A stretch of DNA of 64,000 bases from Streptomyces sp. GS7 (lineage in GTDB: Bacteria > Actinomycetota > Actinomycetes > Streptomycetales > Streptomycetaceae). The stretch's first letter is position 1. The number at the start of each line of letters is the position of its first letter. Below are positions 30,873 to 40,464 of this stretch, in pieces. The position numbers were made by a program, and so were the translations under genes. The notes under the pieces are model-generated. The model made no database searches and was not told the origin of the DNA. It saw nothing but the letters and a program-made list of their open reading frames with translations. The DNA is taken from the NCBI RefSeq assembly GCF_009834125.1, contig NZ_CP047146.1:8340501-8404500 (forward strand), in the 5' to 3' direction.

Positions 30873-31130
30873 CTACAGCAGGTGGAAGGCGAGGCCGAGA
30901 CCGGCGATGGTCATGGCCAGGCCGATGGCGAGGACCACCGGCCCGAACAGGTAGGTGAAGCAGCTCTTCCCGTCCTTGATCCGCCAGAGCCCGTTGGTCA
31001 AGACGACACCGGCACAGACGACCAGGCAACCGAAGATCCCGAGGAGCAGCTCGAAGGAGGGAGCCCAGCCGGGGTCGTGCTTCGGGATGTGCGCGACCCC
31101 TGCCAGGATCACCGTGCTCGCGGCGTCCAT
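30873..31130 (-). CDS. 85-residue two- or three-helix membrane protein, paralogue of its upstream neighbour
   Basis: I do not recognise this family. It has hydrophobic segments at about 2-14, 22-46 and 60-83 (LLLGIFGCLVVCAGVVL, LFGPVVLAIGLAMTIAGLGLAF). It shares a clear pattern with the gene just upstream: DPGWAP, LLG..GCL, a central charged DGK, GPV.L.IGLA and a final LL, so the two arose by tandem duplication. Start and upstream stop overlap (TGATG), so they are co-translated. As the last gene of a type VII secretion-type cassette it could be an immunity or accessory membrane protein; this is inference from position only. Confidence 0.65.
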   Translation of the reverse strand: MDAASTVILAGVAHIPKHDPGWAPSFELLLGIFGCLVVCAGVVLTNGLWRIKDGKSCFTYLFGPVVLAIGLAMTIAGLGLAFHLL

Positions 31131-31396
31131 CACAACAACCCGAAACCGAAGCCGAAACCGACGGTGGCGACGGCGAGGCCGATGACGAGCATGACCGGCC
31201 CGACCACGTAGTCCCCCCACTTCTTCCCGTCGTAGGCACGACGGAGGGCAAGGGTCATGTAGACACCGGAACCGGCGATCAGGCACCCGGCGAGCCCGAG
31301 GAGCGCCAAAAGCAAGGGCGCCCAGCCTGGATCAGGGTGATTCGGGTCAATGTGTACGACCGCCGCCAAGGTCACGCCGTGAGGCCCACCGGGCAC
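31130..31396 (-). CDS. 88-residue membrane protein, paralogue of its downstream neighbour
   Basis: A small membrane protein of unknown family. Hydrophobic stretches are at about 25-50 (WAPLLLALLGLAGCLIAGSGVYM) and 65-88 (VVGPVMLVIGLAVATVGFGFGFGLL), with a charged RRAYDGKKWGD loop between. The GTG start has a GGGGGAG site eight bases upstream and lies 50 bases inside the 3' end of the WXG100-like gene, so expression is tied to it. A second GTG at 31375 is possible. It ends in overlap with its duplicate. An immunity role for the upstream protein is conceivable but not shown. Confidence 0.65.
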   Translation of the reverse strand: MPGGPHGVTLAAVVHIDPNHPDPGWAPLLLALLGLAGCLIAGSGVYMTLALRRAYDGKKWGDYVVGPVMLVIGLAVATVGFGFGFGLL

Positions 31397-32531
31397 GGGT
31401 CACTCTCCCCCTTCTCGGCTTCTTTGGCAGGTCCTGCATGTCCGACTCGATCCCGGAACCCCCCTCGTAAATCCCCGTGTTGAGGCCGGTGCCGAAGCCG
31501 TCTCGGTACAGCGTGTCCTTGTACTGGTGGTGTTGAGCCACTTCCCGGCCTCCGAGGCTGTGTCCCTCCTGGTTCCCGAAGTGGACATCACCGGCGGCAT
31601 TTCCGAGGGCGCCGGTAGAGGCGTTCGTTCCCGCATCCCACGCTATGGTCTCGATGTCCTTACCGTCCCATACGTCAGCAGTGAGACCACCCGCGATGTT
31701 GCCGACCGCACCATTGGCGGCGTTGCCGGCCCGGCCCTCGCCGCTGAGCACCCTTCCGAAGCGGCCCGTCAGATTGGCGCCCTCCGCCAGCGATGCCCCG
31801 CCCGCAGTGAACACGGCCGTGCCCGCGGCTTCCTTACCGGCGGTGCGGAAATCTTCGCCCACCGTCACCGGCTGACCGGTGAGCGCCTGGTTGAGCATCA
31901 GGCTGCCCGAGTCGGCGACGAAGTTCGTGGCGAAGCTCTCCGCTCCCTTCGCGAGGAACTTGGCGCCGAATCGGGCCAACGCGGAAAGCGCTTCTGCGCC
32001 CTTGGCGCTCATCATGCCGAAGCGCTCCAACAGAGCCGCCACCTTCTCCGCCGCCGAGGTGAACAGCTTGACCAGGTCCACGATCTTGGCGACCTTCGCG
32101 GCCACGGCCGTATTGGCGACGAGGTCGGAGACGAAACCAGTGAAGGCGGACAGCGCGACGCCGAGCAACTCCATCTCCGCGATCTGGACGCAGATGTCGA
32201 TGATCTCTTCGTTGATCTTGTCGATCTCGTCCGCGAACTCCCGCAACCCGTCGGCGACATGGTGGAAGTTGTTCGCGATGTCGGTGATGGTCTTCTTCTG
32301 GTCCCGCCAGTGCTTCTCGAAGGCGTCGCGGGCCGCGCCGTGCCAACCCTGCTTGTCGACAGCGTCGATGGCGGTGTCGATGGCCTTTACGCGATGGGCC
32401 AGTTCGGTGCCCATGGTGTCCCAGGCACGGGCGATCGAGCGGAGCGTGTCGCCGTTGCCGCCGGGGAGTTCCACACCGAACGCCTGGAGGGTCTCCAGGA
32501 CCTTGCCGTCGATCCAGCCGTTGATGTTCAC
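31347..32531 (-). CDS. WXG100-like type VII secretion substrate with long C-terminal region
   Basis: A 394-residue protein. The N-terminal ~110 residues match the CpnT-N/WXG100-like helical hairpin: long helices with DKQGWHGAARDAFEKHWRD in place of the Trp-x-Gly turn, then DIANNFHHVADGLREFADEIDKINEE. A hydrophobic helical section follows (ELLGVALSAFTGFVSDLVANTAVAAK). A region rich in Ala/Gly/Asn ends in HHQYKDTLYRDGFGTGLN and a basic tail overlapping the next gene. Such proteins are exported by ESX-type machinery, often as toxins. I cannot name a toxin domain at the C-terminus, and no ESX machinery genes are in the window. The start lies 2 bases after the EspC-like gene's stop. Confidence 0.75.
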   Translation of the reverse strand: MNINGWIDGKVLETLQAFGVELPGGNGDTLRSIARAWDTMGTELAHRVKAIDTAIDAVDKQGWHGAARDAFEKHWRDQKKTITDIANNFHHVADGLREFADEIDKINEEIIDICVQIAEMELLGVALSAFTGFVSDLVANTAVAAKVAKIVDLVKLFTSAAEKVAALLERFGMMSAKGAEALSALARFGAKFLAKGAESFATNFVADSGSLMLNQALTGQPVTVGEDFRTAGKEAAGTAVFTAGGASLAEGANLTGRFGRVLSGEGRAGNAANGAVGNIAGGLTADVWDGKDIETIAWDAGTNASTGALGNAAGDVHFGNQEGHSLGGREVAQHHQYKDTLYRDGFGTGLNTGIYEGGSGIESDMQDLPKKPRRGRVTRARWASRRDLGGGRTH

Positions 32532-32532
32532 G

Positions 32533-32862
32533 TCACGCCCACTGGACCCGGGCCGCGGACTGGAGGTGGCCGATGGCGACCTGGTCCGCGTCCTGGTAGT
32601 TCGACGCGTTGATCCGCAGCCGGGCGGCGTCGCCGGTGAACACCTCGGGAAGGTGACTCAGCGCCTCCAGCGTGCCGGCCAGCAACTTCTGGTACTTCTC
32701 CATCGCGCCATCGCAGGCGCCGAGAGCGCCGAACGCCTCTCCCACCTCGGCCGACGTCCCCGCGAACGCATGTATCGGGTCGGCCAGATCCTCCGCTTGC
32801 AGGTCGAACTTGCCTGCCAGATCCGTTAACGCCGTCGGCTCGACACCGTATTGCCCAGTCAT
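32533..32862 (-). CDS. EspC-like (DUF2580) ESX secretion-associated protein
   Basis: A 109-residue all-helical protein. It is similar in size and layout to mycobacterial EspC/DUF2580 partners of type VII substrates: an N-terminal helix VEPTALTDLAGKFDLQAEDLADPIHAFAG, a central Gly turn, and a second long helix with AMEKYQKLLAGTLEALSHLPEVFTGDAARLR. It should pair with the WXG100-like protein encoded directly downstream. No membrane segment or enzyme motif is visible. The assignment rests on helix pattern and context rather than a strict motif. Confidence 0.7.
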   Translation of the reverse strand: MTGQYGVEPTALTDLAGKFDLQAEDLADPIHAFAGTSAEVGEAFGALGACDGAMEKYQKLLAGTLEALSHLPEVFTGDAARLRINASNYQDADQVAIGHLQSAARVQWA

Positions 32863-33283
32863 CCAACTCCCGCTCGTCGATCGCGTACAAGCCTTCAGCA
32901 GTACGCCGGGGAGCGGCGCGCCCAGTAAGGATCTTTAACGGGTTCCGGATACGGGATTGACGGGCACATGACACCCATGGGCATGCCCGGGCCTGGACAT
33001 GTCCCGACTGGGAGACGATCGCTGCGGCGTCGCGACCAGCCCTGACTGCTGCTCGCTGCTCTCGGCACGTCCGGAGGTGCCGATGTCAGGTCGTCGCTGC
33101 CCCCGCCCACAGCTCTTCTCAGCCTGACCTACCCGCCGTGGCGGTGCCGTCGTTGCGGGGCCGGGACGCGAGCGGACTGCAGTCGGCTGACGTAGCCGCC
33201 ATCTCCCTGTCAGCTGGCCGCCGGGTGCCTCCGCCCCGGCGGCCAGCAGACAACAGCCTGTGCGGCGATCAGGAAAGGTCCCC
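32863..33283. other. intergenic region before the secretion cassette
   Basis: These 421 bases contain no gene I can support. They should carry the promoter of the EspC-like gene. Base composition is a little less G+C rich than the neighbouring core genes, as in the cassette itself, by eye only. Confidence 0.4.
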
Positions 33284-34141
33284 TCAGGAAAAGTCCCCCG
33301 CGTGGTCCCGGGCCCACTGGGCGAAGGGGCGGGCCGGGTGGCCGGTGAGGCGCTCGACGGCGTCGGAGACGGGGAAGAGGGGGGCGTCGACCGACTGGCC
33401 GAAGAGGCGGACGAGTTCGCGGGCGGCTTCGACCGGGAAGTGGGGGCCGGACATGGCCTCGGCGGCTTCATCCTCCGAGATCTGCTCCACGCGGGTCGGG
33501 CGGCCGATCGCCTCGCCGATGGCGGCGACCTGCTGGGCGTTGGTGAGCGACTCCGGTCCGGTCAGCAGGTAGGTCTGGTTCCGGTGGGCGCCGGTGCGGT
33601 CCAGGAGGGCGACGGCGGCGACGTCCGCGAGGTCGGCCTCGTGGACGGGGACGCCCTGGGCGCCCGGGTGCGGGTCGCGGACCACGCCCGACTCGCGGAT
33701 GGCCGAGGCCCAATTGAGTGCGTTGGTGGCGTAGTTGCCACCGCGGAGGAAGGTCCACTCCAGGCCGGAGTCGCGTACCGCGCGCTCCAGCGCGGCGTGG
33801 TTGCGGGCGATGAAGTTGGTCTCGTCGGCGGGCGTATCGGTCACCGAGAGGGAGGAGTTGAGGACGATACGGCGGACGCCGGCCTTGGCCGCGGCGTCGA
33901 TCAGCCGGGTCGCGGCCTCGCCGCCACCGGCCGCGAGGTTGAGGAAGAGGGCGTCGGCGTCGGTGAGGAGCGGAGTGAGTTCGGTCTCCTCGCCGAGGTC
34001 GGCGCGGACCACCTCGGCTCTCTCCGGGAGTCCGGCCCGCGCCGGGTCACGGGTCAGCGCGCGGACGGCGGCGCCTTCCTCAAGGAGGCGGGCGACAAGG
34101 CTGCGGCCGATGTTGCCGGTTGCTCCGGTTACCACGATCAT
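33284..34141 (-). CDS. NmrA-like NAD(P)-binding protein (atypical SDR)
   Basis: A 285-residue Rossmann protein. MIVVTGATGNIGRSLVARLLEEGAAVRALTRDP has the GxxGxxG dinucleotide loop with the Arg that favours NADP. FLNLAAGGGEAATRLIDAAAKAG and RIVLNSSLSV follow. The active-site YxxxK of classical short-chain dehydrogenases is absent, as in NmrA/quinone-oxidoreductase-2-like proteins, which may act as redox sensors. AAGGAG six bases before the ATG fixes the start. There is no obvious operon partner. Confidence 0.85.
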   Translation of the reverse strand: MIVVTGATGNIGRSLVARLLEEGAAVRALTRDPARAGLPERAEVVRADLGEETELTPLLTDADALFLNLAAGGGEAATRLIDAAAKAGVRRIVLNSSLSVTDTPADETNFIARNHAALERAVRDSGLEWTFLRGGNYATNALNWASAIRESGVVRDPHPGAQGVPVHEADLADVAAVALLDRTGAHRNQTYLLTGPESLTNAQQVAAIGEAIGRPTRVEQISEDEAAEAMSGPHFPVEAARELVRLFGQSVDAPLFPVSDAVERLTGHPARPFAQWARDHAGDFS

Positions 34142-34350
34142 GGGCACTCCTTCGAAGGAAGCAGATGAATCAGAAGGGTCGAGGATGCGCGGGGCGTGGC
34201 GTGGCACGCCGCCCAGAGGGCTGACGCTAGTTCAGGTGCGTGCCGGAGCGCGGTAAATTTTCGCCAAGGCCGTCCGGACAACTTTCGCGTATCTCACATT
34301 CCGCGGGTCAGACTTGCGTTCCGGGGTCCCGCTCATGGTGGGATGTGCTG

Positions 34351-35730
34351 ATGCGAACCCCCATACGCATAGCTTCACCCTCGCCGATACCCGCCGGTCA
34401 GCAGTCCCTCAATTCCCGTATGCCGGGCGGCCAGGACGACCCGCAGGGCGACACGAGAGAGCTGGAAAAGGTCAATCCGTACGCGGATCTGGCCGCCCTC
34501 GCGGATCCGGAGCCGGAGCCGGAGCCGGAATACGCCGCGGAGTACGCGGCGGCGCCCCGCCGGCGGTCGTATCTCAACGAGCGTGACGAGAGCGACGACC
34601 CGCTGGGTCTGGGGCTGCGCGCGGATGACGAGGACGAGGAGTGGGCGCCGCCCAACCACCGCCGGACGAAGCGCGGGATCAGCCGGTTCGCGGCCGTACC
34701 GCGCACCGTCAAGCTGCTGGTCGCGCTGCTGGTGTGCGCCGGAATCCTCACCCTCGGCGACCGGTTCGCCGTCCTCTACGCACAGAACAAGGCCGAGGAG
34801 GAGGTGAAGAAGGCGCTGCACCTCCAGGCCAGGCCGGAAGTCGACATCAAGGGGTTCCCCTTCCTCACCCAGGTGTGGGACAAGCGGCTGGACCAGGTGG
34901 ACGTCATCATCCCGAACGTCGCCGCGGACCGCGTCTCGCTGGCGAAGGTCGAGGCGAGCGCGAAGGACATCCGGCTGGACGGGGATCTGCCGACCGACAT
35001 CAAGGGCGCCACCATCGGTGCCATGCACGGCAGTGTGCTGCTGGCCTTCGATGACATGAACCGCGAACTCGGCGCCTCCCAGGTGAAGTTCAGCGGAATG
35101 GGGACGAACGGCGTCCGGGCGGTCGGCGAACTGCCCATCGCGGGCCGCACCTTGCGCGTTCATGCCGAGGCACGTATTGAGCGCAACGGTGACCGGGGAG
35201 TCTCCACGGACATCAGCCAGATGCAGCTCGACATCGGCGATGTCGCCGTCTACCGGCCGGGCACCGGAAAGGACGAGGGGCTGCGGCTGACCCCCAAGGC
35301 CGCCGCCGAGGTCAGCCGGCAGGCCGCCAAGGTGAAGGCGATGCTGAGCATTCCGGCCATCGCGGAACGCATCGGGATCCCGAAGGACTACATCGACGCG
35401 GCGCTGCGCAGCGACGACAAGCTGCACGAGCTGATCGGGTCGCCACGCTTCGTCCACCAGCTGATGCAGGTCAACCTCGTCGACGTGGTGACGGACCACC
35501 CCTGGCTGCTGCAGAAGGTCGGCATCGACCCGAAGGTGCTCGGCGCGCTGACCGGTCTGACCAAGCCGCAGATCGCCGACCGGCTGTCGCTCTCCTTCCA
35601 GCTCCCGAAGACACCGGGCGACGTCCGGCTGCGGAACATCTCCGTGGAACGCGACGGCATCCACGTCGATCTGACGGGGTCGGACCTGCCGTTCGGCGAT
35701 GCGGCGAAGAAGCCGAAGAAGGCCGATTAG
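34351..35730 (+). CDS. DUF2993 domain protein with one membrane anchor
   Basis: A ~459-residue protein. The first ~125 residues are hydrophilic, with an acidic EPEPEPEYAAEYAA repeat and a basic RRTKRGISRF. One membrane helix follows (VKLLVALLVCAGILTLGDRFAVLYA). The rest is a DUF2993 (LmeA-like) extracytoplasmic domain, opening with VDIKGFPFLTQVWDKRLDQVDVIIPNV. LmeA-type proteins bind phospholipid or lipoglycan precursors at the envelope. A paralogue with the same GFPFLTQV motif is encoded at 48050. The start is uncertain: ATG 34351 and ATG 34420 are both possible. Confidence 0.8.
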   Translation: MRTPIRIASPSPIPAGQQSLNSRMPGGQDDPQGDTRELEKVNPYADLAALADPEPEPEPEYAAEYAAAPRRRSYLNERDESDDPLGLGLRADDEDEEWAPPNHRRTKRGISRFAAVPRTVKLLVALLVCAGILTLGDRFAVLYAQNKAEEEVKKALHLQARPEVDIKGFPFLTQVWDKRLDQVDVIIPNVAADRVSLAKVEASAKDIRLDGDLPTDIKGATIGAMHGSVLLAFDDMNRELGASQVKFSGMGTNGVRAVGELPIAGRTLRVHAEARIERNGDRGVSTDISQMQLDIGDVAVYRPGTGKDEGLRLTPKAAAEVSRQAAKVKAMLSIPAIAERIGIPKDYIDAALRSDDKLHELIGSPRFVHQLMQVNLVDVVTDHPWLLQKVGIDPKVLGALTGLTKPQIADRLSLSFQLPKTPGDVRLRNISVERDGIHVDLTGSDLPFGDAAKKPKKAD

Positions 35731-35799
35731 GCGAAGGAGAAGGAACGCGGAAGGAGTTCCGGCTCGTCGGACGACGCGTCGGTGCACGTCCCGGATCCG

Positions 35800-37299
35800 C
35801 TACGCCTCCCCCGGCTCCTCCCCCGGTGTCGCCGGTGGCGGAGTGGCCGCTCCCGGCATGGTCAGCAGGGCCTCCGTACCGCCGCCCGGTGCGTTGCGCA
35901 GGCGCACGCCGCCGCCCGCCTGTTCCGCCGTGCGGGCCACGATGGACAGGCCCAGACCGCTGCCGGGGAGGCTGCGGGCGGAGGGGGAGCGCCAGAAGCG
36001 CTCGAAGACGTGCGGGAGCTCGTCCTCGGGGATGCCGGGGCCGTGGTCCCGCACCGTCAGCGCGCCGCTCTTCAGCCGGACCTCGACCGTGCCGCCGGAC
36101 GGGCTGAACTTGACCGCGTTGTCGAGGAGGTTGACCACCGCGCGCTCCAGTGCGGCCGGTTCGGCGCGTACGAACCAGGGGTCGAGGTCGGCGGTGATGG
36201 CCAGCGACGGGCCGCGCAGCCGGGCGCGTTCGAGGGCGGAGCCGACGACGTCGTGGAGCGCCACGACGCGGACGGCCGCCGAGGGGGCGCCGAAACCGTT
36301 CTCGGGCGGGCGGGAGAGCACCTGGAGGTCGCCGATGAGGGCGGCCAGCTCGCCCATCTGGGCCTTGACCGACGTCAGCAGGGCCGCCTTGTCGGCCGCC
36401 GGGATCTGCCGGCCGGAGCGTTCGCTGCGCTCCAGGAGGTCGATGTTGGTGCGGAGGGAGGTCAGCGGCGTACGGAGTTCGTGACCGGCGTCGGCGATCA
36501 GCTGCTGCTGGAGTTCGCGGGAGGCGGCCAGTGCGGCGGTCATGGCGTTGAAGGACCGGGAGAGGCGGGCGATCTCGTCCTCGCCGTCCGTGGGGATACG
36601 GATGGTCAGGTCCTGCGTGCGGGCGACGTGCTCGACGGCGTCGGTCAGCCGGTCCACCGGCTTGAGGCCCGCGCGGGCCACCCACAGGCCGGCGGTGGCG
36701 GCGCCCAGCACCCCGACCCCGGCGACGACCAGCAGCACCAGCGCGAGCTGGTAGAGCGGATCGGTGACCTGATCCATCGGCGCGGCCACGGAGATCGCCA
36801 GGTGGTTGCCCTGGATGTCGGTGCCCGGCCCGCGGTAGGGGACGGTCGAGACCCGCATCTCGGTGCCGTTCACGTCCCTGGTGGTGTGCACGGCGCTGGC
36901 CAGCCGCCCGTCGGCGACCGCCTCGTCCTTGTGCTGGGCGGGGATCTGCCACTTGTCCGGCGAGGTGCAGACATAGCCGGACGGGGTCACCAACTGGATG
37001 GTGTACGGGGTGGGCTGGAAGCGGACGTTGGGCAGCGTTCCGGTGACGCAGCGGGCGCTGAGCGCCTGGACGTAGTCGGAGTTCACGTCGACGGTGCTCA
37101 GCGTCGTGTCGAGCTGTTCGGTGAGCCGGTCGCGGGTGATCAGCCAGCAGGCGGCGGCCGACAGGGCCACCGCGAAGGCGACCGCGACCGCGGTGAGCAG
37201 CGCCAGGCGGGAGCGCAGCGGCAGTTGGTGGTAGCGGGTCAGGCCGACCCAGGAACGGCGGGTGCCGTCCGGCCCGTTCGGCTCGCCGGTGGCGCTCAT
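35800..37299 (-). CDS. two-component sensor histidine kinase (MprB-like)
   Basis: A 499-residue kinase. Two membrane helices ([23 protein letters not shown] near 30-52 and [24 protein letters not shown] near 185-208) enclose a ~130-residue outer sensor with two Cys (RCVTG and YVCTS). Next come HAMP, the H-box [14 protein letters not shown]-box [11 protein letters not shown]1 VRDHGPGIP and G2 [18 protein letters not shown]. The gene overlaps its response regulator by four bases (ATGA), and an HtrA-type protease gene lies beyond. The same trio (MprA, MprB, PepD) controls envelope stress in mycobacteria, so a similar role is likely. Confidence 0.9.
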   Translation of the reverse strand: MSATGEPNGPDGTRRSWVGLTRYHQLPLRSRLALLTAVAVAFAVALSAAACWLITRDRLTEQLDTTLSTVDVNSDYVQALSARCVTGTLPNVRFQPTPYTIQLVTPSGYVCTSPDKWQIPAQHKDEAVADGRLASAVHTTRDVNGTEMRVSTVPYRGPGTDIQGNHLAISVAAPMDQVTDPLYQLALVLLVVAGVGVLGAATAGLWVARAGLKPVDRLTDAVEHVARTQDLTIRIPTDGEDEIARLSRSFNAMTAALAASRELQQQLIADAGHELRTPLTSLRTNIDLLERSERSGRQIPAADKAALLTSVKAQMGELAALIGDLQVLSRPPENGFGAPSAAVRVVALHDVVGSALERARLRGPSLAITADLDPWFVRAEPAALERAVVNLLDNAVKFSPSGGTVEVRLKSGALTVRDHGPGIPEDELPHVFERFWRSPSARSLPGSGLGLSIVARTAEQAGGGVRLRNAPGGGTEALLTMPGAATPPPATPGEEPGEA

Positions 37300-38036
37300 T
37301 CCGCGCCGCCGTCCAAGCGAAGAACGTAGCCGACTCCACGGACGGTGTGGACGAGCCGCGGCTCGCCGCCCGCTTCGGTCTTGCGGCGCAGATACATCAC
37401 GTACACGTCGAGGGAGTTGGAGGTCGGTTCGAAGTCGAAGCCCCATACGGCTTTCAGGATCTGTTCGCGGGTGAGGACCTGGCGCGGATGGGCCAGGAAC
37501 ATCTCCAGCAGGGTGAATTCGGTGCGGGTCAGCTCGACGGGCCGGCTGCCGCGGACGACCTCGCGGGTGCCCAGGTTCATCCGCAGGTCGGCGAAGGTCA
37601 GCAGCTCGCTCTCGTCGGGCGGGGTGGCGCCGGCCGCCGCCGCGTACGAGCTGCGGCGGAGCAGCGCGCGGATCCGGGCCAGCAGCTCGTCCAGCTCGAA
37701 GGGCTTGACGAGGTAGTCGTCGGCGCCGGCGTCCAGACCGGTGACCCGGTCGCCGACGGTGTCCCGGGCGGTCAGCATCAGGATCGGTACGGTCACCCCG
37801 TTCGCCCGCAGCCGGCGGGCGGCCGTGAGCCCGTCCATCCGGGGCATGAGCACGTCCAGCACGATCAGTTCGGGGTCGTACGCGGCGACCTTCTCCACCG
37901 CGTCCAGGCCGTCGACCGCCTGCTCCGTGCCGTACCCCTCGAAGGCGAGCGAGCGCTGCAGGGCCTCGCGGACCGCGGGCTCGTCGTCGACGATCAGGAT
38001 GCGGGCGGGGTGATCACCGTGCTCGGCGGGGCTCAT
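37296..38036 (-). CDS. OmpR-family response regulator (MprA-like)
   Basis: A 246-residue regulator. The receiver has [11 protein letters not shown], the phosphorylated Asp in [14 protein letters not shown], and the Lys in [20 protein letters not shown]. The winged helix includes [33 protein letters not shown] and [12 protein letters not shown]. It is co-translated with the kinase. A likely target site is the 11-base-spaced TCTCA repeat upstream of the neighbouring protease gene. Confidence 0.93.
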   Translation of the reverse strand: MSPAEHGDHPARILIVDDEPAVREALQRSLAFEGYGTEQAVDGLDAVEKVAAYDPELIVLDVLMPRMDGLTAARRLRANGVTVPILMLTARDTVGDRVTGLDAGADDYLVKPFELDELLARIRALLRRSSYAAAAGATPPDESELLTFADLRMNLGTREVVRGSRPVELTRTEFTLLEMFLAHPRQVLTREQILKAVWGFDFEPTSNSLDVYVMYLRRKTEAGGEPRLVHTVRGVGYVLRLDGGAE

Positions 38037-38155
38037 GTGCGTGGCTACCTCGGGGTGCGTCGCGGACCGGCTGGACCTTCCTCACCTTCAGCCTGGCACG
38101 GATGCCGCACCGGCGGAGGCGCCTGTGGACAACCGGCGTCCGCGGCGGGCGCCGG

Positions 38156-39283
38156 TCAGACCCCGCTGTTGCCGCCGCCGCTGCCGCCGCCGCGCAGGGA
38201 GGCCAGGTCGGCCTTGACCGTGTTGATCGGTATGGCGAAGCCGAGGCCGACGCTGCCCGCCTGGCTGCTGTCCGACGAACTCGGGGAGTACATCGCCGAG
38301 TTGATGCCGATGATCTGCCCCTGGAGGTTGATCAGGGCACCGCCGGAGTTGCCGGGGTTGAGCGCGGCGTCGGTCTGTATCGCCTTGTACGAGGTCTTGG
38401 ACGAGCCGGTGTCGCCGTTGTACTGGTTGCCGCCGAACTCGAACGGCCAGCCGCCCCGGCCGCCGCCGAAGCCGCCGCCCTGCCCCTGTCCCTGGTCCTG
38501 GCCCTGGCCGCTCTCCTTGGGGACGGTCACATCGCGGTTGAGCGCGGAGACGATGCCGCTGGTCACCGAGCCGGTCAGGCCCTCGGGCGAGCCGATCGCC
38601 ACCACCGGGTCGCCGACCGCGAGCTTGCCGGAGTCTCCGAGCGTGGCGTGGGTCAGGCCGCTCGCGCCCTGGACCTTGATCAGCGCCAGGTCCTTGGCGG
38701 GGTCGGTGCCGACGACCGTCGCGGTCTTCCGGCTGCCGTCGCTGAAGGTGACGGTCACCTTGGGGACGCCGGACACCACGTGGTTGTTGGTGATGATCTC
38801 GCCGCTGCCGGTGATGACCACGCCCGAGCCGGTGGACTCGCCGCCCGCCGACCTCGCCTTGATCTCCACGATGGCCGGGCTGACCGCCTTGGCGACCCCG
38901 GCGACGCCGCCGCCGGAGTTCTGCCCGGCGTTGACGAGCGGGGTGGAGGCGCCGCTGGACTGGGCACCGTTCTGCGTGGCGCCGGCTATCAGCGCCGCGC
39001 TGCCGCCGCCGATGAGACCGGAGGCCAGCGCCACCGCCGCGATCAGCGCGATCGGCCGGCGGGCCCGGCGCCGCGGCTCGGCCGCCCCGGCGTCGCCCGC
39101 GTCCGAGTACCCCGGGGTGTACGGCGGGGGCGGCGGTACGGCGCCCGGCTCGCCGGCGCCGGCGTACATCCGGCCCTGGTCGGCGCCCTGGGTGCCGCCG
39201 GGCGTGCTGCCGTACTCGGTGCCGTATGCGTACGGCCGGTCCTGGGGCATCTCATCGCCGCTGCGGCGGTAGCTCTCGGTCAT
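38156..39283 (-). CDS. membrane-anchored HtrA-type serine protease (S1C), no PDZ domain
   Basis: A 375-residue trypsin-fold protease. A ~75-residue Pro/Gly-rich cytoplasmic tail and one membrane helix (PIALIAAVALASGLIGGGSAALIAG) precede the protease domain. The catalytic triad is visible: His168 in ITNNHVVSG, Asp198 in DPAKDLALIKV, Ser313 in NPGNSGGALIN. A Gly/Gln-rich insert (QGQDQGQGQGGGFGGGRGG) interrupts the domain near residue 260-285. The protein ends soon after the protease domain, so the PDZ domain of PepD/DegP is missing. It probably degrades misfolded envelope proteins under the control of the adjacent two-component system. A GTG six bases upstream is an alternative start. Confidence 0.9.
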   Translation of the reverse strand: MTESYRRSGDEMPQDRPYAYGTEYGSTPGGTQGADQGRMYAGAGEPGAVPPPPPYTPGYSDAGDAGAAEPRRRARRPIALIAAVALASGLIGGGSAALIAGATQNGAQSSGASTPLVNAGQNSGGGVAGVAKAVSPAIVEIKARSAGGESTGSGVVITGSGEIITNNHVVSGVPKVTVTFSDGSRKTATVVGTDPAKDLALIKVQGASGLTHATLGDSGKLAVGDPVVAIGSPEGLTGSVTSGIVSALNRDVTVPKESGQGQDQGQGQGGGFGGGRGGWPFEFGGNQYNGDTGSSKTSYKAIQTDAALNPGNSGGALINLQGQIIGINSAMYSPSSSDSSQAGSVGLGFAIPINTVKADLASLRGGGSGGGNSGV

Positions 39284-39307
39284 GGCCACGACTCTGCGGG
39301 CGCTGCA

Positions 39308-39334
39308 TGAGAACCGTCTGAGAACGCCCTGAGA
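39308..39334 (-). promoter_or_regulatory. three TCTCA direct repeats at 11-base spacing upstream of the HtrA gene
   Basis: On the minus strand, TCTCAGGGCGT, TCTCAGACGGT and TCTCATGCAGC follow one another without gaps (TGAGA cores at 39308, 39319 and 39330 on the plus strand). OmpR-family regulators bind direct repeats with 10-11 base periodicity. The best candidate binder is the MprA-like regulator encoded next door. Sites lie 25-50 bases before the start codon. Confidence 0.6.
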
Positions 39335-39414
39335 GACCCAACAGAAGTCGGTATGCCCGGTATAAGGGCGCCCCGGTGCGGCCGGTCGTCCGCGCTCGGC
39401 GGCGCCCGGCCCGC

Positions 39415-40440
39415 TCAGCTCCCGCAGCCGCAGGAGCGCCGCACGACCAGCCGCGAGGGAAACTGCCGCAGCCGCTCCCGGCGCGAGCCGACCACCCGCA
39501 GCCCGTCGTCCAGCACCAGGTCGACCGCCGCCCGCGCCATCGCCTGCCGGTCCGAGGCGACCGTGGTCAGCGGCGGATCGGTGAGCGCGGCCTCCTTCAC
39601 ATCGTCGAAGCCCGCGACCGCCAGCTCACCCGGTACGTCGATCCGCAGCTCGCGGGCGGCCCGCAGCACGCCGATCGCCTGGTCGTCGGTGGCGCACATG
39701 ATGGCCGGCGGCCGGTCCGGCCCGGCCAGCACCCGCAGCGCGACCTCGTAGGCGTCATAGCGGTTGTACGGGGCCTCGAAGTAGCGGCCCTCCGGCGACT
39801 TCCCGGACTCCAGCATGGCCCGCCGCCAGCCCTCCACGTGGTCGGTGACCGGGTCGCCGGACTTCGGCGTCTCCTCCGTACCGCCCAGGAAGGCCACGTA
39901 CGGATGGCCGTGCTCCAGCAGATGCCGGGTCGCCAGCTGCGCGCCCCAGATGTCGTCCGTCATCACCGCGACGTCGTCGATGGCGTCCGGCCGCCGGTGC
40001 AGGAGCACCACCCGGGCGTCCCAGGCGTCGATCTCGGCGGCGGCGTGCTCACTGGGCCCCTGGCTGATCAGGATCAGGCCGGAGACCCGCATCCCGAGGA
40101 ACGCGCGCAGATAGTGCACCTCGCGCTCGTCGATGTAGTTGGCGTTGCCGACCAGCACCATCTTTCCGCGCTCGGAGGCGGCCTGCTCGACGGCGTGCGC
40201 CATCTCCGCGAAGAACGGCTGCCGGGTGTCCGGCACGATCAGACCTATGAGGTCCGTACGCCGGGACGCCATCGCCTGCGCGACCCGGTCGGGCCGGTAG
40301 CCGAGCTCCTTGATGGCGGCGAGCACCCGCTCGCGCGTGGCCGGGGCGACCGGCCTTGGTCCGTTGTTGATGACGTAACTGACAACGGCGGTGGATGTCC
40401 CCGCCAGTTTTGCTACGTCATCCCTCGTCACCTTGGCCAC
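39415..40440 (-). CDS. LacI-family transcriptional regulator
   Basis: A 341-residue repressor. The N-terminal helix-turn-helix and hinge are [49 protein letters not shown]. The ligand-binding domain is of the periplasmic-sugar-binding type ([54 protein letters not shown]). No sugar transporter or glycosidase gene is adjacent, so the inducer is unknown. The GTG lacks a ribosome site, but TAGACT (complement of 40448-40453) is 13 bases upstream, suggesting a leaderless transcript. The gene ends after [10 protein letters not shown], a Cys-rich tail. Confidence 0.93.
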   Translation of the reverse strand: MAKVTRDDVAKLAGTSTAVVSYVINNGPRPVAPATRERVLAAIKELGYRPDRVAQAMASRRTDLIGLIVPDTRQPFFAEMAHAVEQAASERGKMVLVGNANYIDEREVHYLRAFLGMRVSGLILISQGPSEHAAAEIDAWDARVVLLHRRPDAIDDVAVMTDDIWGAQLATRHLLEHGHPYVAFLGGTEETPKSGDPVTDHVEGWRRAMLESGKSPEGRYFEAPYNRYDAYEVALRVLAGPDRPPAIMCATDDQAIGVLRAARELRIDVPGELAVAGFDDVKEAALTDPPLTTVASDRQAMARAAVDLVLDDGLRVVGSRRERLRQFPSRLVVRRSCGCGS

Positions 40441-40464
40441 GCGCGGCAGTCTACGCGGGTGGTC

